A stretch of 36,959 nt of DNA from Halogranum amylolyticum (GTDB taxonomy: Archaea > Halobacteriota > Halobacteria > Halobacteriales > Haloferacaceae), in the NCBI RefSeq assembly GCF_900110465.1, contig NZ_FODV01000030.1, positions 1-36,959 on the forward strand, given 5' to 3'. This document shows positions 7,927-16,280 of the stretch, one piece after another. Numbering within the stretch: position 1 is the stretch's first letter; every line of letters starts with the position of its first letter. The notes under the pieces are model-generated. The model was not told the origin of the DNA. It searched no databases and saw nothing but the letters and a program-made list of their open reading frames with translations. The translations under genes and the position numbers were made by a program.

Positions 7927-8484
7927 ATGTCAGACAATGACGCGCGTGACGAGCGGGGGCTGTCCACATCGACACAACAGACACGGTTTCGTCGGAGGGT
8001 TTATTCCTGCAACACAAACACGTTCGAGACGATGACGTTGGGGAACATCGCCTACCTCGAGGAACACGGTCCGGCCCCCGTCGCTGAGTTGCCCCACGAA
8101 ATTACCACACCACAACGGGCTGCGGGACTCAGTTGTCTCACTCTGTATGCCGGCCGGGGACCAGCCGAGCGAGTGGGCGGCCGCCTCTCACCCATCGCGT
8201 ATCTCGACGCCGAACACGACCCTGTGGCAGTCATCCGGGCCTTAATCGAGGTGAACCCGAAACTCACGGAATACAAGTCACGCCGTGGCCTCCGACGGGT
8301 CCTCGGCAACCAAGGTCAGCAATGGGGCAAGGCTGCTTCGACCGTCCTCGATGAGTACTACGAACCCAGTGATCACGACCCCGACCACCGGGAGGCCGCC
8401 GAAACACGTGACTGTCCATTCTGCGGAGAGACAGTCACGAAGGGTGGGCTGCCCGATCATCTCACTGGCTGCCCGGAGACGTAG
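7927..8484 (+). CDS. Haloarchaeal protein with C-terminal C2HC zinc finger, 185 aa
   Basis: The start at 7927 (MSDNDARDERG) is chosen over an ATG at 7906 because the first seven residues of the longer form are hydrophobic and lie in the promoter. The N-terminal two-thirds is a mixed fold of unknown type (FETMTLGNIAYLEEHG ... LSPIAYLDAEHDPVAVIRAL). Residues 163-182 form a zinc finger, C163-x2-C166-x11-H178-x3-C182 (DCPFCGETVTKGG then LPDHLTGC). A broken copy of this 3' end lies about 0.7 kb downstream (9161-9259). The zinc finger probably binds nucleic acid or protein; the rest is uncharacterised. Confidence 0.75.
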   Translation: MSDNDARDERGLSTSTQQTRFRRRVYSCNTNTFETMTLGNIAYLEEHGPAPVAELPHEITTPQRAAGLSCLTLYAGRGPAERVGGRLSPIAYLDAEHDPVAVIRALIEVNPKLTEYKSRRGLRRVLGNQGQQWGKAASTVLDEYYEPSDHDPDHREAAETRDCPFCGETVTKGGLPDHLTGCPET

Positions 8485-8652
8485 TGATTACCTTCTCGCA
8501 GTGCTCCCCAGGGAACCCAACAGCACGGTCTATCTGAGAGGTACCGAACGTGAACGGTGAAATCCCCGTGTCGGAGCGAAACGCGGCTGTAGGGGTTTCA
8601 ATTGTACAAATTACAAAAGGTATTAAGTTAAACTATCCATAACACGTTGCTG

Positions 8653-9057
8653 ATGAAGTCTGCTGGTCCGACGAAGCCGATCCCTGAGGAGGCGAAAGAC
8701 CTTGCGACATTCGTCGAAAAGCGAGTTGAGAGCCATCTTCGGAGTGTTGTCTGGTACGACAAGGGTGACTTCGAGGTGCTCTATGGGCGAGCCGACGTTT
8801 TGTCGCGATACTCTACAACAGAGATTGAGGAGGTTATCGACGAACTCGCACTTGAGTCACGTGAGAAACCCCTCAAAGAACAACTCTACACACACGGCTC
8901 TCTCAACTGCACGATTCAGTGTTACGAGAACGGTATCGAGATGCACTTCGTAATCGGTGAGGGCGAAGGGGTCGCAATCGGACTCGACGCGGATGCATTC
9001 GTTGCCCACGAGACGTTTCTCGGGACCTGTATCCAGAAGGCAGCCCTCAGTAACTAG
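8653..9057 (+). CDS. Conserved haloarchaeal protein (DUF7522-like), 134 aa
   Basis: The product has an N-terminal helix (PEEAKDLATFVEKRVESHLR), then SVVWYDKGDFEVLYGRADVL, a helix TEIEEVIDELALE, and a beta-rich half (CTIQCYENGIEMHFVIGEGE, GVAIGLDADAFVAHETFLG). This order resembles a broadly distributed haloarchaeal family of unknown function that I associate with DUF7522; the match is from memory of pattern only. The ATG at 8653 is preferred to a TTG at 8647. Upstream, an AT-rich stretch (ACAAAAGGTATTAAGTTAAA near 8612-8631) can act as TATA. It is transcribed alone. Confidence 0.7.
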   Translation: MKSAGPTKPIPEEAKDLATFVEKRVESHLRSVVWYDKGDFEVLYGRADVLSRYSTTEIEEVIDELALESREKPLKEQLYTHGSLNCTIQCYENGIEMHFVIGEGEGVAIGLDADAFVAHETFLGTCIQKAALSN

Positions 9058-9493
9058 CCGGGACGCTGTGCTTCAGTTGTGTCCGTTCACGACTCACGTC
9101 AGCGTCCAGCTTACAGGTCTGTAATCCAGCTCCGACAAGTTCCCATATGAGGCTGAAACTGAGTGATCATGACCTCAACACCGGGGTTACTGTCCCTTCT
9201 GTGGAGAGACGATAACAAAGGGTGACTTCCCGAGCATCTCACTGGCTGTCCTGAAACCTGGTTAATTATTCCCTAGTTTTATGCATGAATAGAATAGAGT
9301 AATGAGTGGCGTCGCAAGACCCACTGTCATCCAACCATCGGGGGATTCTCTGACAACCGTCCCTGATATCGCACGACCGGCGCTTTTCTCGTCGGTCGTT
9401 ATCCGACTGACCTCTCTCACAGACAGTCGCTGTAACCCACAAGGACTGTTTCTCGGGGATATCTACTTATGCATGTGATGGCATACCACACAT
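9058..9493. other. Intergenic region with a broken gene copy
   Basis: Besides the zinc-finger fragment (9161-9259), a 58-codon frame at 9302-9478 starts with ATG about 25 bp after an AT-rich stretch. Its product has no recognisable motif. The octamer TTATGCATG occurs at both ends of that frame (near 9279 and 9468). Confidence 0.4.
9161..9259 (+). pseudogene. Broken duplicate of the zinc-finger tail of the 7927 gene
   Basis: The stretch repeats the last 100 bp or so of the gene ending at 8484. It encodes SDHD, then after a gap YCPFCGETITKGDFP, then EHLTGCPET, but the three pieces lie in different reading frames, so at least two indels separate them. The upstream part of the gene is absent. 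It is a decayed partial duplication. Confidence 0.65.
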
Positions 9494-10033
9494 ATGTCTG
9501 TGCGGCAAGATGATCTCGACCGTGTCCACGCCGGGGATCGAACACCACTCAGCCAGCAGGTGTCCGACGTCGTCGAGCGGATTCCAGACGACCACTACCG
9601 CGAACTTACAGCTGTCCACCCGCTCCAGGCAAACCACGACCTCGGCACCGTGCTTGCCGAGTGCGCCCCGTTCGCCGACTGGACCGGGCGCACCGATGCC
9701 GTCTACGTCCTCGAGTGTACGAACAGCCCCGGGGCAGATCACGCTGCCCGAGCCCAGCTCGGGCTCCAGCATTCGGTCGAGTGGCCGCGAGAAGCGAGCA
9801 CCGCAGAGCGGCGCCTCTACGTCGGTGTCTCAAACCGGGTTGCCATCAGCATCTGGCAGCACGTCGCCGGCGTCGGCGCGGACTTCTGTGCGATCTTCCC
9901 ACCCGCTCGGATTCTTGATCTCTCCTTCTACGATCGTCCCTCCGAGGCGCGGCATGCAGCGGCAATGACCGCTGAGATGGTACGCGAGCGGTTCCCTGAA
10001 GACTACGTGGCCCACTCTGAACGGCGGCACTGA
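9494..10033 (+). CDS. Haloarchaeal protein of unknown function, 179 aa
   Basis: The ATG at 9494 begins MSVRQDDLDRVHAGDRTPLS. The protein is acidic with alternating strands and helices: YRELTAVHPLQANHDLGTVL, then TDAVYVLECTNSPGADHAAR, then RRLYVGVSNRVAISIWQHVA, and a C-terminal helix. The segment VYVLEC is reminiscent of the core strand of restriction-like nucleases, but the required lysine spacing is not there, so I do not assign a nuclease. Codon bias is strong, with about 75-90% G/C in third positions by eye, supporting a real gene. No named family is recognised. Confidence 0.6.
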   Translation: MSVRQDDLDRVHAGDRTPLSQQVSDVVERIPDDHYRELTAVHPLQANHDLGTVLAECAPFADWTGRTDAVYVLECTNSPGADHAARAQLGLQHSVEWPREASTAERRLYVGVSNRVAISIWQHVAGVGADFCAIFPPARILDLSFYDRPSEARHAAAMTAEMVRERFPEDYVAHSERRH

Positions 10034-10245
10034 AACGCGACCACCACAGGATCGGATCCTCGACAAACCTCTCCGAGAGCTGGGGGACCGCGGGCTGGAC
10101 GCTGCATTGGGTCGGACGCTTCAGCGTACCGCTTCGATCGAAAGATATCGAGTCTCTGGCACCGCCAGTCGCAGCCCGGCTGGTGTGTTCTCACAAGATG
10201 GTACTCATGAGCCCGCTATTTACGCACACAAACCAATACAGGAGT

Positions 10246-10731
10246 ATGGAAACAGCATCCACCAGAGACGTCGCCTCCCGTGGAGAAGACTTCTACCTCC
10301 ACGCACTGTTGGGCGCCGTCGTGACTGTCGTTACGTCCGTCATCCCGTTTTCACCACTCATCGGTGGGGCCGTCGCAGGCTATCTGCACACCGAAGAGAC
10401 TGGTCGTGGGACGCGGGTTGGTCTCGTCTCGGGGGTCTTCGCGTCGCTCCCGTTGGCAGCGGTGTTCTTTTTCATGTTCACCATCATGTCCTTCGGCTCG
10501 CTCACCACTGGCGAGTTCGCCGGGCCGATGTTCGTCATCATCATGATTGGGTTCATCCTCTTGATCGCCGCAGTGTATACCCTTGGCCTCAGTGCAGTGG
10601 GCGGGTATCTTGGTGCGATGTACGCCGAATCGCGAGCTCAAGCACGTGCCACAGAAGAGTCCGCCGACACCACGCACGCATCAGTTCCCAACGACGAGAC
10701 TGCGACCGTTGATGACCAAACAACGAAGTGA
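10246..10731 (+). CDS. Four-helix membrane protein (DUF5518-like)
   Basis: From the ATG at 10246 (METASTRDVASRGEDFYLHA) the 161-residue product has four hydrophobic segments: ALLGAVVTVVTSVIPFSPLI, GGAVAGYLHTEETGRGTRVG (short, glycine-rich), LVSGVFASLPLAAVFFFMFT, and FVIIMIGFILLIAAVYTLGL with a following glycine-rich turn. A hydrophilic tail rich in D/E/T follows. The 'PFSPLIGGAVAGYL...G.RVGL.SG..A..P' pattern matches the DUF5518-type haloarchaeal membrane family. A longer frame from 10183 adds 21 residues overlapping the promoter. Position in the cell membrane is clear; role unknown. Confidence 0.75.
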   Translation: METASTRDVASRGEDFYLHALLGAVVTVVTSVIPFSPLIGGAVAGYLHTEETGRGTRVGLVSGVFASLPLAAVFFFMFTIMSFGSLTTGEFAGPMFVIIMIGFILLIAAVYTLGLSAVGGYLGAMYAESRAQARATEESADTTHASVPNDETATVDDQTTK

Positions 10732-10794
10732 ATCTTCCACCCCCGGTGGGGCTGATGACGTCCTTGGGTGTCAACAGCGGTTGTCACCTGATCG

Positions 10795-10989
10795 CTATCT
10801 ATCGGCCTGCTTCTCAAGGAACGTGTCTACCAGTTCTCCATCAGGATTGTACTCAATCCCCGACTCGAGGTTCAACAGCACTTTGCACGCGAGAATATAG
10901 GCCTCCTCCGTCGAGATCCCGTACATCTTCCCCAGCTCTTTCATGCTCCCGTGAACCCCCTCAGGAATATCTGCATTGGGTCGCGTCAT
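10795..10989 (-). CDS. Small haloarchaeal protein divergent from the conjugation operon
   Basis: From the ATG at 10989 the 64-residue product reads MTRPNADIPEGVHGSMKELG, then KMYGISTEEAYILACKVLLN, then a short acidic C-terminal part (GELVDTFLEKQADR). The central STEEAYILACKVLL helix resembles the helix of small ribbon-helix-helix or related DNA-binding proteins, but the strand is weak. It is transcribed away from the conjugation operon, and the 124-bp divergent spacer carries a perfect palindrome. It is thus a candidate repressor of that operon. An in-frame ATG at 11019 would extend it by ten residues with no support. Confidence 0.6.
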   Translation of the reverse strand: MTRPNADIPEGVHGSMKELGKMYGISTEEAYILACKVLLNLESGIEYNPDGELVDTFLEKQADR

Positions 10990-11086
10990 TATCCGACCCA
11001 CACTGGTCACAATCAGCACAAAAGCATTGGGACATCTAATTCCTCAGTTATCTTAAATTTGGCCGATAGTTTCTAGTAACATAATA

Positions 11087-11103
11087 TCTATCTCTTAGAT
11101 AGA
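11087..11103. promoter_or_regulatory. Palindrome in the promoter of the conjugation operon
   Basis: TCTATCT (11087-11093), CTT and AGATAGA (11097-11103) form a perfect 7-bp dyad. It ends 10 bp before the first gene of the operon and overlaps a TATA-like AATATCTA. A regulator bound here would block initiation, so this is a candidate operator, possibly for the divergent 64-residue protein. Confidence 0.45.
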
Positions 11104-11113
11104 ATCCGACAAT

Positions 11114-11575
11114 ATGTCTAAGAAAACAAGTAGTAAGACAGCTGGAACGTCAGAAATCGAAACACAACCTGCCCGTCATATGCCCGGGCGAATCGACATG
11201 TCAACTCTCTTTGAGCGCACTTGTCGGACCGTGCTCACGGCAGGAGTGTTGCTCGCGACCACGAGCACGACCGTCGCTGCTCAGGAGGGTGTGGGCAGTG
11301 GAATCTGTGGGACCCCACTCGCCGAGACGGTCAATCAAGCTGCCCCACTAATCGTCGGGACGCTCATGATTGGGGCGTCGATTCTCGCGTACATCCTCCA
11401 CACCGCTGCGGCCTTCCCGAGGGACCCTCAGTCCGTCCAAACAATCAAGAATTGGCGTAATCGGGCTGCGATAAGTGCGATCACGACGCCACTGTTTGCC
11501 TTCGTCATCGAGATGTTCATCGGCTTCACCGGGACATCCATCTCGAACTGTGTCAGTCTCGTCCCCTTCTTCTGA
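11114..11575 (+). CDS. VirB2/pilin-like exported membrane protein
   Basis: First gene of the conjugation operon; 153 residues. A hydrophilic head of about 35 residues leads to a signal-like helix (TVLTAGVLLATTSTTVAAQ, cleavage plausible after A56). A short periplasm-side loop follows (C65), then two transmembrane helices, roughly 78-99 (PLIVGTLMIGASILAYILHT) and 119-138 (AISAITTPLFAFVIEMFIGF), separated by a basic loop (TIKNWRNR). Signal plus two helices with a basic cytoplasmic loop is the architecture of VirB2/TrbC-type pilins and related archaeal proteins. C65 and C146 may form a disulfide. The next gene follows after 28 bp. The pilin assignment rests on topology and context, not on motifs. 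Confidence 0.6.
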   Translation: MSKKTSSKTAGTSEIETQPARHMPGRIDMSTLFERTCRTVLTAGVLLATTSTTVAAQEGVGSGICGTPLAETVNQAAPLIVGTLMIGASILAYILHTAAAFPRDPQSVQTIKNWRNRAAISAITTPLFAFVIEMFIGFTGTSISNCVSLVPFF

Positions 11576-11603
11576 AGGAACTCACGCCACGATTCACCCT
11601 TCC

Positions 11604-13319
11604 ATGACACGCAAATCACGACTCGTAGTGGTGGTTGCACTGACGCTCGTTGTGAGTGCTGGTATCGTTCCAATGCTCGCCGTCGCGGGCGCCCCAGCGC
11701 AACTCGGGACACCAGGCGAACCAACGCCCACTGGTGAGGAACAAAACGGCGATTCCAACGAAGAAGCAGGCTACTGTAGTGGCATCGACCCCGTCAGCGG
11801 ACAGGTCTGTAACGGTGTCGTCGATGCGGTTCGCGCAATCGCACACGGGTATCTTGAATTCGCTCGCGACGTCGCCGAGTGGTCCGTCGAATTCCTTGTC
11901 TCTCGTCCGGTCCCTATGGAGGACGGCGAGATGGAACTCGTCGATCGGCCAACGAACGCGCCGATGGGAACGGCCTACGATATGTGGTTCACCAAGGGCC
12001 TCCCCATCGGGCTTGCCCTGTGGGGTTTCGCGATGGTCGTACTTCGACTCACGACGATTCTCCCGGGTGGGTCGGCTGCGGCGCATCGGAGCAAGACGCT
12101 ACGACAAAAGGGGTGGTTCGGATTGTTCTTCATCCTCGCCTCGTGGATCTGGGCTGCCGCCATCTTGCATCTCTCACAAGGGATGATTCTTGCCGTCGCC
12201 CCGGATGGTGCCGACCTCGTTGCTGACCTCGGGTCAATTGGCGGGAACAACGCCGCCGCCGGACTAGGCATTATCCTCGTGTGGTTGTCCTCGGGCGTGC
12301 TGTTCCTGATGATTGCGCTCGTCTTTGGCCTCTCGTGGGTGTCGGTGTTCATCTTCGCTCCCGCACTCCCGATTTTCATCGCGCTCTCCTTGGTCGACTT
12401 TGGGCCGTTGAGCATCGTCTCAAAAGTGGGCCAAATCGGGCGGGATATGTTCGTCACCGTCTCGTTCTTGCCCTTCCCGACAGCACTCGTCTTGGGCTTC
12501 GGTTACCCAGTCATCAACGCCGCTCGAAGTGCGATGCCTGGCCCAGCGTCGATTGTGCCTGGCCTCGGCGTCTATGCGTTGTTGACGTTGTGTCTGTGGG
12601 TGATTGCGCTGTTGTCGCCGATCATGCTGTTCGTCGGCATGCGTTCCATGCGACCGTTCTCGTCGATGGCAGCCGGTCTTCTTGGTGCCGTGTCGGCGAC
12701 GAGTCTCGCGAGTGCGTCGAACAAGGTCGGAAAAGCCGGGCGTGCGGCGACGAGCGCAGCGAGTTCAGCCGCAAGTGGACGTGTGGATCCGGTGCAGGGA
12801 TCGCCGTTTTCGAGTGACAATGCGGGTTCGACTGGGGCTGTCGGCGCGACCGGAACGAGTGCGGCTGGCGCACTGGGGAGTGCCTCAGGTGGGCTTGCTC
12901 GGAGCGGTTCGGCGACGACGAGCGTGGGTGCTGCGAGTGCCTCGAGTTCGTCTGGTACGTCGAGAGCGACCTTCACCGACTCTCGGATTCCCTCTAGTGT
13001 TTCTCTCAATGAGGTCGCAACACGATCAGAGTTGGATAGTGAGCAGGATTACCGTGCAGGGTATTTCCTCCCGAACGGTGATTTCAAAGGAGTTGGTGGG
13101 ACAAGCTCAAATCGCGACTGGACTCTTAACAAGGGTTACGAACGCTTTGACAAAGCATACTCAGACAAGACAATCCTTCTCCAGGGTGCCGACGACGAGC
13201 AATTCTACGATGTGCGAGAGGTCGTAGAGAATGAGCAATACGGTGGCCCGTACTCGTACGAACAGCAGACCGCTGAGAGCCGAGAAACAGTCTTCAACAC
13301 GCGGGGGCAGAACGAATGA
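11604..13319 (+). CDS. VirB6/TrbL-like polytopic channel protein
   Basis: The 571-residue protein starts at the ATG at 11604 with a signal peptide (LVVVVALTLVVSAGIVPMLA). Then comes an extracellular acidic segment with C-x9-C, then five to six transmembrane helices between about 130 and 350 (for example LPIGLALWGFAMVVLRL, LFFILASWIWAAAILHLS, VLFLMIALVFGLSWVSVFIF, GVYALLTLCLWVIALLSPIM). The remaining 200 residues are a low-complexity Ala/Ser/Gly/Thr linker ending in a charged tail. This is the arrangement of VirB6/TrbL inner-membrane channel components of type IV secretion. A frame starting at 11475 adds arginine/serine-rich residues overlapping the previous gene and was not used. Its stop overlaps the next start (ATGA at 13316-13319), implying translational coupling. 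Confidence 0.7.
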   Translation: MTRKSRLVVVVALTLVVSAGIVPMLAVAGAPAQLGTPGEPTPTGEEQNGDSNEEAGYCSGIDPVSGQVCNGVVDAVRAIAHGYLEFARDVAEWSVEFLVSRPVPMEDGEMELVDRPTNAPMGTAYDMWFTKGLPIGLALWGFAMVVLRLTTILPGGSAAAHRSKTLRQKGWFGLFFILASWIWAAAILHLSQGMILAVAPDGADLVADLGSIGGNNAAAGLGIILVWLSSGVLFLMIALVFGLSWVSVFIFAPALPIFIALSLVDFGPLSIVSKVGQIGRDMFVTVSFLPFPTALVLGFGYPVINAARSAMPGPASIVPGLGVYALLTLCLWVIALLSPIMLFVGMRSMRPFSSMAAGLLGAVSATSLASASNKVGKAGRAATSAASSAASGRVDPVQGSPFSSDNAGSTGAVGATGTSAAGALGSASGGLARSGSATTSVGAASASSSSGTSRATFTDSRIPSSVSLNEVATRSELDSEQDYRAGYFLPNGDFKGVGGTSSNRDWTLNKGYERFDKAYSDKTILLQGADDEQFYDVREVVENEQYGGPYSYEQQTAESRETVFNTRGQNE

Positions 13320-14365
13320 GCCATCGCGACCCGTCACGACGTATCCTCGACGAGTTTGGGGCAAGTGACGAAATATTCGGCATCGAGATTGACTACAGCC
13401 TCAACGACCTGAAGTTGTTCATCCCTGCTGGGATTGTCTGTGGGTTTATCCTCCTTGCAACACCGCAATGGCTGAACATCGTTGGGATGCTCCTAGCAGT
13501 TGGTGTTCTCCTTCTCACAGGCGCCTTCGTTTTCGTTACGCCGTCTCACAAATCGCCACAGCAGTGGTTAGCGGACATGATTATGTTTTCACGAGCAGCA
13601 CACACCAAAACCGCAGTCGCTGAAACGCCTGCCAAACAGACCGACTCACTCACACAGGTTGAGCGGTTTCTGCCTGTTTCGGGTCTAGTCGAACGCACCG
13701 ATGGCGATCTCGTCGCCGCGCTTCGCGTGAGTCCGGCGAATCTCTCACTCGCGACCGACGAAGAGTGGGAGGCGATAGCCGACTCCTTTGGCAGTGTGCT
13801 GAACGCACTGGACTTCGACCTGCAGATCCATTCGACAGCCCGCCCCGTTGAGCCTGAGCGCATTACGTCCGGGTATCGCGAACGGCTGGACGATCCCGAC
13901 GTCGTCGAGAATCCGGCGCTCGGCGACATAATCCGTGTCTACCGAGAGAGATTCCCCGCGGAGTTCGAGAGTCGTGGCACCTGTGTCCGCGAGTATCACA
14001 TACTCATCCCGGTCAGTATCCGCGAAGTACAGCTCGCTGACCGGGGTGCACTTGCGAAGCTCTGTAACCTCCCGATGATTGGCGGATGCATTCGAGTCCT
14101 TGGGGCTGAGAGTACCCAGCTCACTCACGAGGAGATCCGCGAGCGACAGAAAGAGGAACTGGAGCGTCGCCTTCGGGCAGTCGAGAGCGGGATCCGTGAT
14201 TTAGAAGGGTGTGACGCAGAGCGTGTCTCAGCCGACGAGCTCTCTGCCCTACTCGAGGAGTACTGGAGTGGCGAACGAACACACTACGGCCCGAGTGCCG
14301 GACAGCGGAACGAGCGCGTTCGCTCGGTTCCCGTGGTGACCGGTGAGGACTCCGGGAGGTTCTGA
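13316..14365 (+). CDS. VirB3/PrgI-like protein with VirB4 N-terminal region
   Basis: The 349-residue protein carries two adjacent transmembrane helices (about 33-49 and 53-75), as in VirB3/PrgI proteins. A soluble region follows (about 105-280), starting 'SLTQVERFLPVSGLVERTDG' and including LVAALRVSPANLSL and REYHILIPVSIRE, which looks like the N-terminal domain that precedes the ATPase in VirB4/TraC-type proteins. A charged coiled-coil segment (EIRERQKEELERRLRAVES) and a tail close the chain. The downstream gene, 2 bp away, supplies the ATPase. Together they form a VirB3-VirB4 unit divided at a different point from the usual one. Known VirB3-VirB4 fusions support this reading. Overlap with the preceding stop suggests coupled translation. 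Confidence 0.7.
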   Translation: MSHRDPSRRILDEFGASDEIFGIEIDYSLNDLKLFIPAGIVCGFILLATPQWLNIVGMLLAVGVLLLTGAFVFVTPSHKSPQQWLADMIMFSRAAHTKTAVAETPAKQTDSLTQVERFLPVSGLVERTDGDLVAALRVSPANLSLATDEEWEAIADSFGSVLNALDFDLQIHSTARPVEPERITSGYRERLDDPDVVENPALGDIIRVYRERFPAEFESRGTCVREYHILIPVSIREVQLADRGALAKLCNLPMIGGCIRVLGAESTQLTHEEIRERQKEELERRLRAVESGIRDLEGCDAERVSADELSALLEEYWSGERTHYGPSAGQRNERVRSVPVVTGEDSGRF

Positions 14366-14367
14366 GT

Positions 14368-16278
14368 ATGCTCAAGACACTTATCGAGCGATTCACCAAT
14401 CTCGAATCGAACGACACGGACACTGCAGACGATTACAACCAAGTGCACGCGCAGAACGTTGCACCGTCGAGTATCAAGCTCGAATCCGATATCACACGGA
14501 CGGGCGAGCGCTGGGCGAAGACACTGTTCTTCGCAGACTTCCCGGCAGCGGCAACGCCCGGCTTGCTCGATATGCTGACCACGCACCCGAGCGCCGACAT
14601 CGATATCTCGATTCACGCCAGCCCTCGTGAGTCAGAGCAGGCGATCAAGCAGTTCGAGCGAGCAATCACCGACCTCGATGCAACCAGACGAGAGAAAGAA
14701 CAACGCGGCGGGGCGTCGCTCGGCGCAACCCAACGCCGACTCCAAGACCACAAAGAGGTTCTCGCGCAACTCACAGACGGCTCACAGCGGGTCTTCGAGG
14801 TCGCCGTCTATCTCACGATTCGCGGCAACACGAAGAAGGAGGTCCAAGAGACGACTAACCGTCTGCAATCGGAGTTGATGAAAAAGCGGCTCGTCACCAA
14901 GTCCGTCGACTACACACAGGACGAGGGGCTCGTGAGTAACAGTCCGATTGCGAAGGACACGCTCGAACAGACGACGCCAATGCTCGGCAAAGCCGCTGGC
15001 GCACTCTTCCCGTTCTCTGCGAGTACGCTCATCGAAGAGAGCGGCGTGCTCGTCGGCTACCACGCGACAACGGACGCCCCAGTCGTCATGGACCGCTTCG
15101 ACCGAGAAAATGGCTACAATATCCTTACCGCCGCGAAGATTGGCTCGGGGAAATCCTTCGGGACGAAGCTCCTAAATCTGCGGCAACTCGCAAAGGACCC
15201 GGATACAATCCTCATCATGATCGACCCGCTGGAGGGCTTCCGCAGTCTCTCTGATGCCCTCGCTGGTGAGCACATCGTGGTTGGCGGGACCCGAGGATTG
15301 AACCCACTCGAAATCAAGCAGACACCAACACACGTGCTGCGAGACGCTCCCGACATCGACCCCTTCAGCCAGCGTTTCAGCAGCGTCATGGGCTTCTTTG
15401 ATACCTTCTTTGCCCACGTCGGCAACGGCCTCGATAAGAAAGAGCGTGCTGTCCTCGGCACCACTGTTCGAGAGGCCTACCGCCGCAATGGAATCACCTC
15501 GGACCCCTCCACACACGGCAACGCGAGTCCGACGATTCGCGATGTGATCGGCATTCTCGCCGAAATTGCAGACGACGCTTCGGGATTCCTCGATTCGGTC
15601 GATACTGAGGCAGCCGACCCAACCGAACTTGAGGTCGAGAAGTGGCAAGAACGCGCTGCCGACCTCCGGATGGCGATGCGCCCATTCATGGGCAACGGTG
15701 AATTCTCCAATCTTGCCGGCGAAACGGAGGTCAACATCGCCGATGAGAAGGTCGTCTACCTAGACCTCCAGCAAGGCGAGGCCGACCGTGAGATCGCGTT
15801 GATGATGCAGCTGCTTTTCGACAACGTCTACCAGCGAGCCAAAGAGACGGACAAGCGTGTCATCCTCGCCGTCGACGAGGCGCATTACCTCATGGAGCAC
15901 GAAGGCAGTCTCCAGTGGCTCGACCGTGCCACACGGCACTCTCGTCACTACGACTTGAGCATCCACCTCGTGACGCAGGAGCTCAAGGACTTCTTCGTTC
16001 ACCCTCGGGCGGAGACCATCGCCAACAACTGTTCGATGAAAATCCTCTACCGGCTTCCCGGCCTCTCCGAGGAGAGTCGGGCGAAGCTCGGACTCACTTC
16101 CCGAGAGGCAGAGTTCATCCGGAATGCGAAGCCGGGTGATCGAGACCGTGGATACAGTCATGCACTTGTCTCGGTCGAGGACGAGGGGACGTACCCAGTC
16201 AAAGTAACCGCACTTGAGGAAGAAGCACAGCTAATCGAGATGGCTGACGAACCTCGAAACTCTACAAATCGAGTGTAA
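14368..16278 (+). CDS. virB4: VirB4/TraG-like conjugation ATPase
   Basis: The 636-residue protein holds the motor domain of the secretion system. Walker A is AKIGSGKS (256-263; the first glycine of the consensus is alanine). Walker B and the following residues are RVILAVDEAHYLM with D503-E504 and H506. A downstream arginine/glutamine-rich segment (DRATRHSRHYDLSIHLVTQE) matches the sensor region of VirB4/HerA-type ATPases. The N-terminal 240 residues, with a long helical hairpin (EQAIKQFERAITDLDATRRE), continue the VirB4 N-terminal domain begun in the previous gene. It would power pilus assembly and substrate movement at the membrane. The start at 14368 is 2 bp after the preceding stop, and the next gene starts 2 bp after this one ends. 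Confidence 0.88.
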   Translation: MLKTLIERFTNLESNDTDTADDYNQVHAQNVAPSSIKLESDITRTGERWAKTLFFADFPAAATPGLLDMLTTHPSADIDISIHASPRESEQAIKQFERAITDLDATRREKEQRGGASLGATQRRLQDHKEVLAQLTDGSQRVFEVAVYLTIRGNTKKEVQETTNRLQSELMKKRLVTKSVDYTQDEGLVSNSPIAKDTLEQTTPMLGKAAGALFPFSASTLIEESGVLVGYHATTDAPVVMDRFDRENGYNILTAAKIGSGKSFGTKLLNLRQLAKDPDTILIMIDPLEGFRSLSDALAGEHIVVGGTRGLNPLEIKQTPTHVLRDAPDIDPFSQRFSSVMGFFDTFFAHVGNGLDKKERAVLGTTVREAYRRNGITSDPSTHGNASPTIRDVIGILAEIADDASGFLDSVDTEAADPTELEVEKWQERAADLRMAMRPFMGNGEFSNLAGETEVNIADEKVVYLDLQQGEADREIALMMQLLFDNVYQRAKETDKRVILAVDEAHYLMEHEGSLQWLDRATRHSRHYDLSIHLVTQELKDFFVHPRAETIANNCSMKILYRLPGLSEESRAKLGLTSREAEFIRNAKPGDRDRGYSHALVSVEDEGTYPVKVTALEEEAQLIEMADEPRNSTNRV

Positions 16279-16280
16279 CG

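Noticed and set aside
9302..9478. 58-codon frame with an AT-rich box upstream
   Set aside because: No motif, no recognisable relative, ordinary length for chance; mentioned only under the intergenic entry.
9494..10033. PD-(D/E)XK nuclease
   Set aside because: VYVLEC recalls the core strand, but the expected acidic residue and lysine spacing are absent.
10107..10712. 201-codon plus-strand frame
   Set aside because: It runs in another frame of the DUF5518-like membrane gene and is Arg/His-rich.
11475..11603. Upstream extension of the VirB6-like protein
   Set aside because: It overlaps the previous gene and adds Arg/Ser-rich residues before a clear signal peptide at 11604.
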